DNA of 6,167 nt from Pseudomonadota bacterium (GCA_023413015.1 JAEZQR010000318.1:1-6167), one strand, 5' to 3'; counted from the first letter of the stretch, positions 1 to 5,148 are shown. The notes: generated by a model from the sequence alone, not told the origin. Program-made: numbers and translations.

Positions 1-255
1 CCGCTGCGCGCCGACGAGCTCAAGCGCTTCGACGCCGTGGCGATCGACCCGCCGCGCGCGGGCGCCAGGGAGCAGGTGGCGGAACTGGTGAAGGCGAAAG
101 TACCGGTCGTCGCGGCGGTATCGTGCAACCCCAACACCTTCGCCCGCGATGCAGCGATGCTGGTCGCCGGCGGCTATCGGCTGGAGCGATTGTGGCCGGT
201 CGGCCAGTTCCGCTGGTCGACCCATGTCGAGCTGGCGGCGCGCTTCGTTCGTTGA
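1..255 (+). CDS. RlmD/RumA-type RNA uracil-5 methyltransferase, C-terminal end (partial)
   Basis: The reading frame is open from the first base and ends at TGA 253-255, so only the last 84 residues are visible. Two signatures of the SAM-dependent RNA m5U methyltransferase family (TrmA/RlmC/RlmD) are present. DPPRAG is at visible residues 16-21. SCNPNTFARD is at 41-50, and its Cys42 corresponds to the catalytic nucleophile that attacks uracil C6. The tail around QFRWSTHVELAARF matches the usual family C-terminus (P-hH-E-hh-h). In this family the enzyme methylates uridine in 23S rRNA or tRNA in the cytosol, and the target cannot be told from this fragment. An internal GTG at 37 is not a real start, because the conserved frame continues upstream of it. 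No clear intrinsic terminator follows. The next gene is on the same strand about 150 bases away. Confidence 0.92.
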   Translation, partial: PLRADELKRFDAVAIDPPRAGAREQVAELVKAKVPVVAAVSCNPNTFARDAAMLVAGGYRLERLWPVGQFRWSTHVELAARFVR

Positions 256-300
256 TTACGTAACAAACCAGCTGTTCGTCGCAAGTTTGGCGCCATTCTA

Positions 301-328
301 TTGCCGTTCAGCTAACTTGATATATGTT
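301..328 (+). promoter_or_regulatory. Possible weak sigma70-type promoter before the SRPBCC gene
   Basis: The stretch 256-405 between the methyltransferase stop and the next start is less GC-rich than its surroundings around 285-330. TTGCCG at 301-306 and TATGTT at 323-328 are 16 bases apart and each matches four of six consensus bases. The leader downstream also carries a small perfect hairpin, CCGGGC 366-371 with GCCCGG 377-382. An 8-base palindrome TTACGTAA lies at 256-263. This is a guess from base pattern only, and the gap holds no gene that I can support. Confidence 0.25.
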
Positions 329-405
329 TAACCCTGACCAGTCGGGGGATTGGCCGTGTTTTGGTCCGGGCTTGTGGCCCGGTGAGTTGCGGGGGGTTGA
401 CCGCA

Positions 406-849
406 ATGTATATCGCTTCAGGTTTGACGCGTTCGGGTTCGGTGCCCGCGATCCTGCTGTTCATGCGGAATCCGCAGCACGCCGAGGCGCGCATCATCTA
501 TATCGAGGAAGAGATCGACGCACCGGTCGAGGCGGTGTTCGCCGCGTTCGAGGCGCAGATCGGCACGCAGGCCGAGATGGTGCTGGCCCGCGAGCCTGAC
601 GCGCTGCTGACCGTCCAGTGGGCGATGCCGGAGGAGCTGGGCGAGATCAGCGCGCAGCGCACCGTGCTCACGCTCACCTTCGAGCGGCTGCCCGGCGCCA
701 GGACCAAGCTCACGCTCACCCACGCCGGCTTCGGCCGGGGCGAGGCGTGGGACAAGGGGCTCGCCTATTATACGCAGGGCTGGCCGGCGGTGCTGACCCA
801 GGTCAAGGAAGCGCTTGAGAAAGCGGCCGAGAGCAAGCTCGCCGCCTGA
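406..849 (+). CDS. SRPBCC (AHSA1-like) domain protein, apparently shortened
   Basis: From ATG 406 this encodes 147 residues. IDAPVEAVFAAF (about 37-48) is the first strand and helix of an SRPBCC/START-like ligand-binding fold. QRTVLTLTFERL (84-95), TKLTLTHAGFG (100-110) and AWDKGLAYYTQGWPAVL (114-130) match the last strands and C-terminal helix of the activator-of-Hsp90-ATPase-1-like (AHSA1) branch. Between the first helix and AEMVLAREPDALLTVQW there are only a few residues, whereas relatives normally have roughly 30-40 more, carrying the central strands. No frameshift explains the gap. The start is uncertain. ATG 406 has only a G run at 391-396 before it. ATG 463 (128 residues, starting MRNPQHAEA) lies closer to the first strand but has no Shine-Dalgarno. 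Codons before about 440 are less GC-rich at third positions. The ligand and role are unknown, and it may be a compact variant or a decaying gene. Confidence 0.72.
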   Translation: MYIASGLTRSGSVPAILLFMRNPQHAEARIIYIEEEIDAPVEAVFAAFEAQIGTQAEMVLAREPDALLTVQWAMPEELGEISAQRTVLTLTFERLPGARTKLTLTHAGFGRGEAWDKGLAYYTQGWPAVLTQVKEALEKAAESKLAA

Positions 850-853
850 TGAC

Positions 854-882
854 CGGGGCCGCTCGCGTGGCCCCGTCTTCGT
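854..882 (+). terminator. Weak intrinsic terminator after the SRPBCC gene
   Basis: A perfect 7-bp stem, CGGGGCC 854-860 with GGCCCCG 869-875, has an 8-base loop and is followed by the T-biased but interrupted run TCTTCGTT. It begins 4 bases after the SRPBCC stop and ends just before the stop codon of the convergent MAPEG gene at 883-885. The T tract is only on the + strand side, so it should serve the SRPBCC transcript. Confidence 0.5.
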
Positions 883-1308
883 TCAGAACACCGTCAGCGC
901 CGCGTTGATGCTCAGCCACGCCAGCACGATCGTGCTCAGCGCGAATAGCGTGAAGCGATAGCGGATGATGTTGCTCGTACCCTGCACGAGACTGTGCAGC
1001 ACGCGCAGGCCGACATAGGCCCAGGCCAGCGTCGCATTGAGCCCGCCGCCGGCGCCCGCCACCGCCAGCAGCAGACAGACGGCGTAGAACAGCGTCGGCT
1101 GCTCCATCAGATGGATATAATTGTGCGCCTTCCACTGGACGTGGTCGGGCAGCATGCCGTCGAGCACGCCGGGCCGGCCGCCCCGCGCCTTGCCGAGATC
1201 GATGCCCGCCGCCTTCAGCGCCGGCATCCGCGTCACCACCACCCACTGCAGCACAATCAGCGACCAGATGACGAGCGCCACCATCGGCGCGAGTATCGGA
1301 CTGTGCAT
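883..1308 (-). CDS. MAPEG family integral membrane protein
   Basis: This gene encodes 141 residues with four likely membrane segments, at about 5-25, 66-86, 89-107 and 118-138. That is the size and layout of the MAPEG superfamily (membrane-associated proteins in eicosanoid and glutathione metabolism). The loop and start of helix 2, HNYIHLMEQPTLFYAV (62-77), includes the conserved Asn63 and Glu69-Gln70-Pro71. YVGLRVLHSLVQ (98-109) is the other typical block. Family members bind glutathione or lipid substrates in the inner membrane, and bacterial members of this type mostly have no assigned reaction. I chose ATG 1306-1308 because GGAGGG lies 7 bases upstream and the protein then begins as relatives do. 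The upstream ATG at 1348-1350 would only translate the terminator hairpin. It lies 66 bases after the speY stop on the same strand and converges with the SRPBCC gene. A link to polyamine metabolism is not indicated. Confidence 0.88.
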   Translation of the reverse strand: MHSPILAPMVALVIWSLIVLQWVVVTRMPALKAAGIDLGKARGGRPGVLDGMLPDHVQWKAHNYIHLMEQPTLFYAVCLLLAVAGAGGGLNATLAWAYVGLRVLHSLVQGTSNIIRYRFTLFALSTIVLAWLSINAALTVF

Positions 1309-1310
1309 AG

Positions 1311-1341
1311 AAAAACCCTCCCCCGTTGAGGCGGGGGAGGG
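1311..1341 (-). terminator. Strong intrinsic terminator after speY, overlapping the MAPEG ribosome binding site
   Basis: Read on the minus strand, CCCTCCCCCG (1341-1332) pairs perfectly over 10 bp with CGGGGGAGGG (1325-1316). The loop is CCTCAA, and five T follow (1315-1311). This is a textbook Rho-independent terminator 33 bases beyond the speY stop codon. Its 3' arm contains GGAGGG (1321-1316), the only good Shine-Dalgarno for the MAPEG start at 1308, so one element appears to serve both purposes. Read on the + strand it has no T run. Confidence 0.85.
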
Positions 1342-1374
1342 TCTCTCCATTCGTTCCGACTGTCAAACCGTCGC

Positions 1375-2430
1375 TTAGGCGAACAGCTTCGCCCAGCGAC
1401 GCTCCGGCCGGTCCTTCCAGTAGCCGCGGTGGTAGGCGTCCGAAGCCAGCAGCGGCATGACCGAGCCCGCTTCCGCGAACACCATCTGCTCGAGCGCGGT
1501 GTCGACCTTGCCCCAGCTCGCGGCTTCCTTCAGCGTCGACGACGAGCAGGCGCCGTCGCGCACGTCGGCCACCGTGATCTGCACGGCGTACTTGTGCATC
1601 TCGACGTCCTCGTGCCCCAGGATCTCGGCGCAGACCACCGTGTCCTGGATGAAGTTCTTCGGCACGCCGCCGCCGATCATCAGCAGGCCGGTGGTGCCGG
1701 CCGCAATCTTGATGTCGGTCAGCTCGCGGAAGTCCGCGATCGAGTCGATCGTCATGTACGGCTTGCCGGCCTTCATGCGGTCGACCTGATGCTTGACGAG
1801 GCCGAAGCCCGCCGAGCTGTCGGTGAACGCCGGGCAGAAGATCGGCACGTCATGCTCGTAGGCGAGCTTGACGAGGCTGTTCTCCTTCTTGCCATGCTGC
1901 TGCAGATACTTGCCCATCTCGCGGATGAAGGCGCGCGACGAATAGGCCTTCGGCTCCAGCGAGTTGGCGATCTCACCGATGGTGTGGTCGGTTTCCTGCA
2001 GCGACTCCTCGTCGATGTAGGTGTCGTAGATGCGATCGATGTAGAGCGAGCGCAGCACGTTGTCGTCGGGGATCTCGAGCGCCTGATAGTGCTTGTGGCC
2101 CAGGCCCTCGAAGAAATCCATGTCGACGATCGACGCGCCGGTCGCGACGATGCCGTCCACCATGTTCGAGCGCACGAGCTCGGCATAGAGGTCCATGCAG
2201 CCGCCGGCCGAGGTCGAGCCCGCGATCACCAGGAAGATGGTGCAGTCCTTGTCCGCCAGCATCTGGTTGTAGATGCCGGTCGCCCGCGCGAGGTCGCGCG
2301 AGGTGAAGGACATGCCTTCCATCGAATCGATGATCGGGCGGGCATCGAAGCTGCGGATGTCGACGTGGCGGACTTCCTTCGACAGAAGCTTCGCCTTGCG
2401 ATCGTCGTTGATACGGGTCTGTTCGTTCAC
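1375..2430 (-). CDS. speY: Deoxyhypusine synthase-like aminobutyltransferase (probable homospermidine synthase)
   Basis: This encodes 351 residues of the deoxyhypusine synthase (DHS) family. The signature EAASWGKVD (302-310) carries Lys308, which aligns with the lysine of eukaryotic DHS that forms the covalent aminobutyl-imine intermediate (human Lys329, in a SWGK context). AGSTSAGG (70-77), DSSAGFGL (204-211) and MIGGGVPKN (251-259) match the NAD-site and active-site blocks. Bacteria lack eIF5A, so the substrate is not a protein lysine. Bacterial homologues are understood to transfer an aminobutyl group from putrescine or spermidine to putrescine, giving homospermidine, or to act on agmatine-type substrates. 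Which donor is used cannot be read here. The start is GTG 2428-2430, with GGAG at 2437-2440 six bases upstream. The ornithine decarboxylase lies 132 bases upstream on the same strand and supplies putrescine, which favours the homospermidine role. A strong terminator follows. Confidence 0.9.
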   Translation of the reverse strand: MNEQTRINDDRKAKLLSKEVRHVDIRSFDARPIIDSMEGMSFTSRDLARATGIYNQMLADKDCTIFLVIAGSTSAGGCMDLYAELVRSNMVDGIVATGASIVDMDFFEGLGHKHYQALEIPDDNVLRSLYIDRIYDTYIDEESLQETDHTIGEIANSLEPKAYSSRAFIREMGKYLQQHGKKENSLVKLAYEHDVPIFCPAFTDSSAGFGLVKHQVDRMKAGKPYMTIDSIADFRELTDIKIAAGTTGLLMIGGGVPKNFIQDTVVCAEILGHEDVEMHKYAVQITVADVRDGACSSSTLKEAASWGKVDTALEQMVFAEAGSVMPLLASDAYHRGYWKDRPERRWAKLFA

Positions 2431-2466
2431 TGCGTTCTCCAGTCAACAGAGGTTACGGTTCTGCTG

Positions 2467-2520
2467 GCTCGGCGTCCGCATAGGGAACGCCGCCCGCGGC
2501 CGGACTGTCCGGCGCCGAGC
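2467..2520 (-). promoter_or_regulatory. Branched inverted repeats in the odc-speY gap (speY leader)
   Basis: On the minus strand GCTCGGC (2520-2514) pairs with GCCGAGC (2473-2467). The enclosed 15-base palindrome GCCGGAC-A-GTCCGGC (2513-2499) forms its own hairpin. A competing stem pairs GGCGT 2471-2475 with ACGCC 2487-2491. The element ends 26 bases before the speY Shine-Dalgarno. It could be a leader RNA structure, a processing site or an operator, and sequence alone does not decide. Confidence 0.4.
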
Positions 2521-2554
2521 GGGAAAGTCCCTCCGCCCATCGCGGAGCGGAGGG
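2521..2554 (-). terminator. Hairpin after odc, possible partial terminator
   Basis: On the minus strand CCCTCCGC (2554-2547) pairs perfectly with GCGGAGGG (2536-2529) over 8 bp with a 10-base loop, and ACTTTCCC follows. It starts 8 bases beyond the decarboxylase stop. The T tract is only three bases, so it may act as a leaky terminator or a 3'-end stabiliser that sets the odc to speY ratio. Confidence 0.45.
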
Positions 2555-2562
2555 GGATTCGC

Positions 2563-3750
2563 TTATTTCGTCTTCAGCACCGTGACCTTAGCCGGTGCGG
2601 CCTCGATGGCATAGGCGCTCGCCATCGGCTCGTCCTCGACGATCATCGTCTCGCCTTGGCCGAAGCCATTGAACTGCGTGCGCATCGCGGCGCCATAGGC
2701 ACCGAGCATGCCGATCTCGATATAGTCGCCGGCCTGGATGTCCGCCGGAAGGGCGAACGGGCCGGCCATATAGTCGAGGTCGTCGCAGGTCGGGCCGTAG
2801 AAGCTGAAGTCCATCGACTTCGTGTTCGAGGCCTCCTCGCGGACAAGGCTCACCGGGAAGCGCCAGTCGACGTGCGCGGCATCGAACAGCGACCCGTAGG
2901 CGCCGTCGTTGATGTAGAGCACGTCGCCCTTGCGCTTCTCGACGCGCACCAGCACCGAAGCATACTCGGCGCAGAGCGCGCGGCCGGGCTCGCACCACAG
3001 CTCCGCCGAGTAGCTGATCGGCAGCGACTCGAAGGCGTGGTGGATGACCTGGAAATAGGCCTCCATCGGCGCCGGATCCATGCCCGGGTAGATCGACGGG
3101 AAGCCGCCGCCGACGTCGACCACGTCGACGGTGACGCCCGCCTGCACGATCGCGGCGCGCACGAGGCTCATCGCTTCGGCATAGGCCGTCGGCGACATCG
3201 CCTGGCTGCCGACGTGGAAGCAGACGCCGAGCGTGTCGGCGACCTGACGGACGGCGAGCAGCAGGGCCGGCGCCTCGTCGACGCCGACGCCGAACTTCGA
3301 CGCGAGGCTCAGCTTCGAGTGCGCCGACGATACGCGCATGCGAACGCACAGCGTCAGATCGGTCGCGCCCTGGGTCGCCTCGACGATCTTCTCGAGCTCG
3401 TCATGCGTGTCGAGTGAGAAGGTGCGGACGCCATGCTCGAAGTAAGCCTCGGCGATCGCCTCCGGCGACTTCACCGGATGCATGAAGCACAGCTTCGCCT
3501 CCGGCACGGTCGAACGGACCAGCCGCACCTCGGCGATCGAGGCGACGTCGAAATGCGTGATGCCGTTGTCCCACAGGACCTTCAGCAGGTCCGGCGACGG
3601 ATTTGCCTTCACCGCGTACATCGACAGGCCCGGGAACTTCTCCGAGAAGAAGCGGGCAGCGCGCGCAGCGGCGTGCGGACGAACGAGCGTGACCGGCTGA
3701 GCCGGACGGAGGGCGGCAGCTAGCCCCAGCGCAGTATGGTGCTTGTGCAA
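2563..3750 (-). CDS. odc: Ornithine decarboxylase (PLP fold-type III, alanine racemase-like barrel)
   Basis: From TTG 3748-3750 this encodes 395 residues, about the usual length for alphaproteobacterial ornithine or lysine/ornithine decarboxylases. YAVKANP (45-51) holds Lys48, the PLP Schiff-base lysine. HVGSQ (179-183), GGGFP (214-218) and EPGR (254-257) bind the cofactor. YINDGAYGSLFD (279-290), with Asp282, and GPTCDDLD (319-326), with Cys322-Asp323, supply the active-site residues contributed by the partner subunit of the dimer. It should convert ornithine to putrescine plus CO2 in the cytosol, though lysine activity is also possible. I chose the TTG start because GGAGGT (3764-3759) sits 8 bases upstream and the protein then begins near HKHHTALGLAAALRP, as relatives do. 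The frame stays open up to ATG 3882, but those 44 extra codons look like leader. Next downstream on the same strand is speY. The leader can bury the Shine-Dalgarno (see 3756-3818). Confidence 0.93.
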   Translation of the reverse strand: MHKHHTALGLAAALRPAQPVTLVRPHAAARAARFFSEKFPGLSMYAVKANPSPDLLKVLWDNGITHFDVASIAEVRLVRSTVPEAKLCFMHPVKSPEAIAEAYFEHGVRTFSLDTHDELEKIVEATQGATDLTLCVRMRVSSAHSKLSLASKFGVGVDEAPALLLAVRQVADTLGVCFHVGSQAMSPTAYAEAMSLVRAAIVQAGVTVDVVDVGGGFPSIYPGMDPAPMEAYFQVIHHAFESLPISYSAELWCEPGRALCAEYASVLVRVEKRKGDVLYINDGAYGSLFDAAHVDWRFPVSLVREEASNTKSMDFSFYGPTCDDLDYMAGPFALPADIQAGDYIEIGMLGAYGAAMRTQFNGFGQGETMIVEDEPMASAYAIEAAPAKVTVLKTK

Positions 3751-3755
3751 TTCAA

Positions 3756-3818
3756 GGGACCTCCAACGGGCGGTTGACGTAAAAGCAGCCTTGCGGTTGG
3801 AAGTCCCCATGGGGCTGC
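3756..3818 (-). promoter_or_regulatory. Candidate Shine-Dalgarno-sequestering leader RNA (speF-like position) of odc
   Basis: On the minus strand GGGACUUCCAAC (3807-3796) pairs with GUUGGAGGUCCC (3767-3756), making 12 bp with a single G-U. The whole Shine-Dalgarno GGAGGU (3764-3759) lies inside the 3' arm, 5 bases before the TTG start. A second helix pairs GCAGCC (3818-3813) with GGCUGC (3790-3785) and is followed by UUUU. The four arms alternate, so the helices either form an H-type pseudoknot or exclude one another. Upstream, CATGGGG (3850-3844) can also pair with CCCCATG (3814-3808). A conserved RNA called the speF motif is known upstream of ornithine decarboxylase genes in alphaproteobacteria. 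Placement and design fit it, but I could not test membership. Confidence 0.65.
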
Positions 3819-3847
3819 GGGGCGCTAAATAGGGACGACGGCCCCCC

Positions 3848-3898
3848 ATGTAAAGAGTTTTTCGTACATCGTTTTTTGTCATTTATCCTTTGTAGATC
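3848..3898. promoter_or_regulatory. AT-rich divergent promoter region between odc and the dehydratase
   Basis: The stretch from about 3848 to 3898 is clearly richer in A and T than all neighbouring DNA, with T runs at 3858-3862 and 3872-3877. It lies between two divergently transcribed genes, so it must hold, or adjoin, both promoters. I could not identify convincing -35/-10 pairs for either direction. On the minus strand the best -10-like hexamer is GATAAA (3887-3882), but a -35 at proper spacing is not obvious. Confidence 0.4.
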
Positions 3899-4894
3899 AT
3901 GGGGTTGGCTCAATTGACTGATAACATTCCGATTCCGGCCTACGCCGACGTTCTCGCTGCGGCCGATCGCATCCGCGGATTTGCCGTCCGAACGCCGCTG
4001 CTGCGCAGCGACTCGCTCGATGCCATCACCGGCGGCCGCGTGTTCGTGAAGCCCGAATGCCTGCAGCGTACCGGCTCGTTCAAATTCAGGGGCGCCTATA
4101 ACCGGCTGTCGGCGCTTTCGCCCGAGGAACGGGCCGGCGGCGTGGTCGCCTTCTCGTCGGGCAATCATGCGCAGGGCGTGGCGCTGGCGGCGAAGCTGCT
4201 CGGCATCCGCGCGGCGATCGTGATGCCGAGCGATGCGCCAACGGTGAAGGTCCAGGCGACTCGCGACTACGGCGCGGAGGTGATCTTCTACGACCGCCTC
4301 ACCGAAAAGCGCGAGGTGATCGGTGCCCGACTCGCCGCCGAACGCGGTGCCGTGCTCGTGCCGTCGTTCGACGATCCGTACATCGTGGCGGGGCAGGGTA
4401 CCGCCGGGCTTGAGATCGCGCAGGATCTCGAAGCCATGGAGCTGAAGGCGGACGTGGCGCTGGTGTGCTGCGGCGGCGGCGGGCTGGCAAGCGGCATCGC
4501 GCTCGGGATCGGCGACGTGCCGATCGTGGTCGTCGAGCCGGAAGGCTATGACGACGTCACCCGCTCGCTGGCGAGCGGGGCGATCGAGCCGGTGCGCAAT
4601 CCGGGACCGACCTTGTGCGACGCCCTCCAGACGCTCGTCACCGTCCCGCTCACCTTCGATATCCTCCGGAGCAAGGGCGCTCGCGGGGTCGCCGTTTCCG
4701 AGGCGAGCGTGAAGCGCGCGGTCGCCTTCGCCTTCGCGCAGCTCAAGCTGGTGGTGGAGCCGGGCGGCGCCGTGGCGCTCGCTGCGGCGCTCGAAGGCGC
4801 GGTCGACCTCAAGGGCAAGGTCGCGGTGCTGACGCTGTCGGGCGGGAACGTCGATCCGGCGGTGTTCATCCGCTGCCTGACCGAGGCGGCCTAA
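3899..4894 (+). CDS. Threonine/serine dehydratase, short ACT-less form (threonine ammonia-lyase-like)
   Basis: This encodes 331 residues of the PLP fold-type II (tryptophan synthase beta-like) family. TGSFKFRGA (58-66) contains Lys62, the PLP lysine. SSGNHAQG (86-93) binds the substrate carboxylate and CGGGGLASG (191-199) is the phosphate-binding glycine loop. VVEPGGAVALAAA (285-297) and TLSGGNVD (312-319) are the C-terminal cofactor contacts. Threonine would give 2-oxobutanoate plus ammonia, and serine would give pyruvate. The roughly 500-residue biosynthetic IlvA has C-terminal regulatory ACT-like domains that are absent here, so this is the catabolic or broad-specificity type. Serine racemase or threo-3-hydroxyaspartate lyase remain possible. 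ATG 3899 has no Shine-Dalgarno, so translation may be leaderless or may start at TTG 3905 or 3914. The gene is divergent from odc, and its stop overlaps the stop of the small gene on the other strand. Confidence 0.9.
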   Translation: MGLAQLTDNIPIPAYADVLAAADRIRGFAVRTPLLRSDSLDAITGGRVFVKPECLQRTGSFKFRGAYNRLSALSPEERAGGVVAFSSGNHAQGVALAAKLLGIRAAIVMPSDAPTVKVQATRDYGAEVIFYDRLTEKREVIGARLAAERGAVLVPSFDDPYIVAGQGTAGLEIAQDLEAMELKADVALVCCGGGGLASGIALGIGDVPIVVVEPEGYDDVTRSLASGAIEPVRNPGPTLCDALQTLVTVPLTFDILRSKGARGVAVSEASVKRAVAFAFAQLKLVVEPGGAVALAAALEGAVDLKGKVAVLTLSGGNVDPAVFIRCLTEAA

Positions 4895-5115
4895 GCGACT
4901 GCGTGGCGGGCCGACAGCCGCTGTTCCAATACCAGCTGGAGGTCCGCTGCCGCCTGCCGGGCGGTGTCGCCGAGGCCGCGCAGATCATCGGCATAGCGGC
5001 TGATCGCGCCCCCCGGCGCGGCGGCAAGGTTCGCGTCCGTCAGCGTGCCGAGGAGGTCGACGGCCGTGCCCAGTGCGATGTCCTCGATATTCCTGAATGG
5101 TCGGGGGTCGGTCAT
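4891..5115 (-). CDS. Small hypothetical protein downstream of glpD
   Basis: The gene encodes 74 residues that I do not recognise. It has no membrane segment or signal peptide and is rich in Ala, Leu and Asp. The second half (ISRYADDLRGLGDTARQAAADLQLVLEQRL, in part) looks like a long amphipathic helix, so it could be a small helical or oligomerising protein. It is likely a real gene because GAGGAG (5127-5122) stands exactly 6 bases before ATG 5113-5115. It also starts only 42 bases after the glpD stop on the same strand with no terminator between. Its TAG at 4891-4893 overlaps the TAA of the convergent dehydratase. Cotranscription with glpD is inferred. No function is proposed. Confidence 0.65.
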   Translation of the reverse strand: MTDPRPFRNIEDIALGTAVDLLGTLTDANLAAAPGGAISRYADDLRGLGDTARQAAADLQLVLEQRLSARHAVA

Positions 5116-5116
5116 A

Positions 5117-5148
5117 GTCAGCTCCTCAACAGGATCGAGCAGGCTGAC
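5117..5148 (-). promoter_or_regulatory. Inverted repeat around the ribosome binding site of the small gene
   Basis: On the minus strand GTCAGC (5148-5143) pairs with GCTGAC (5122-5117), extended by one G-U pair. The 3' arm sits between the GAGGAG Shine-Dalgarno and the ATG. A competing short stem pairs TCGAG with CTCGA just upstream. It may modulate translation after glpD, or may be chance in GC-rich DNA. Confidence 0.25.

Noticed and set aside
256..263. TTACGTAA palindrome just after the methyltransferase stop, considered as an operator.
   Set aside because: It is a single short palindrome with no repeat or placed promoter, so chance is sufficient.
324..599. A 91-codon + frame beginning at 324 as a possible frameshifted N-terminus of the SRPBCC gene.
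   Set aside because: Its translation shows no SRPBCC features and is Arg/Gly-rich, as expected for a shadow frame. The domain's first strand is in the 406-849 frame.
1309..1350. Upstream ATG 1348-1350 as the MAPEG start.
   Set aside because: The added residues only translate the terminator hairpin, and ATG 1308 has a well-placed GGAGGG.
803..1366. A 187-codon minus-strand frame over the MAPEG gene.
   Set aside because: It overlaps MAPEG in another frame and has a low-complexity Gly/Ala/Arg composition, while the MAPEG frame has membrane segments and family motifs.
2588..3349. A 253-codon minus-strand frame inside odc.
   Set aside because: It is an arginine-rich shadow frame of the decarboxylase, which carries all the PLP motifs in its own frame.
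1429..3417. A 662-codon open frame on the + strand spanning both speY and odc.
   Set aside because: It is antisense to two clearly conserved genes, rich in Arg, His, Asp and Ala as expected from a GC-rich complementary frame, and shows no recognisable domain.
3752..4168. A minus-strand 138-codon frame covering the odc leader and the start of the dehydratase.
   Set aside because: It is antisense to the conserved dehydratase N-terminus and has no family resemblance. The leader is better explained as structured RNA.
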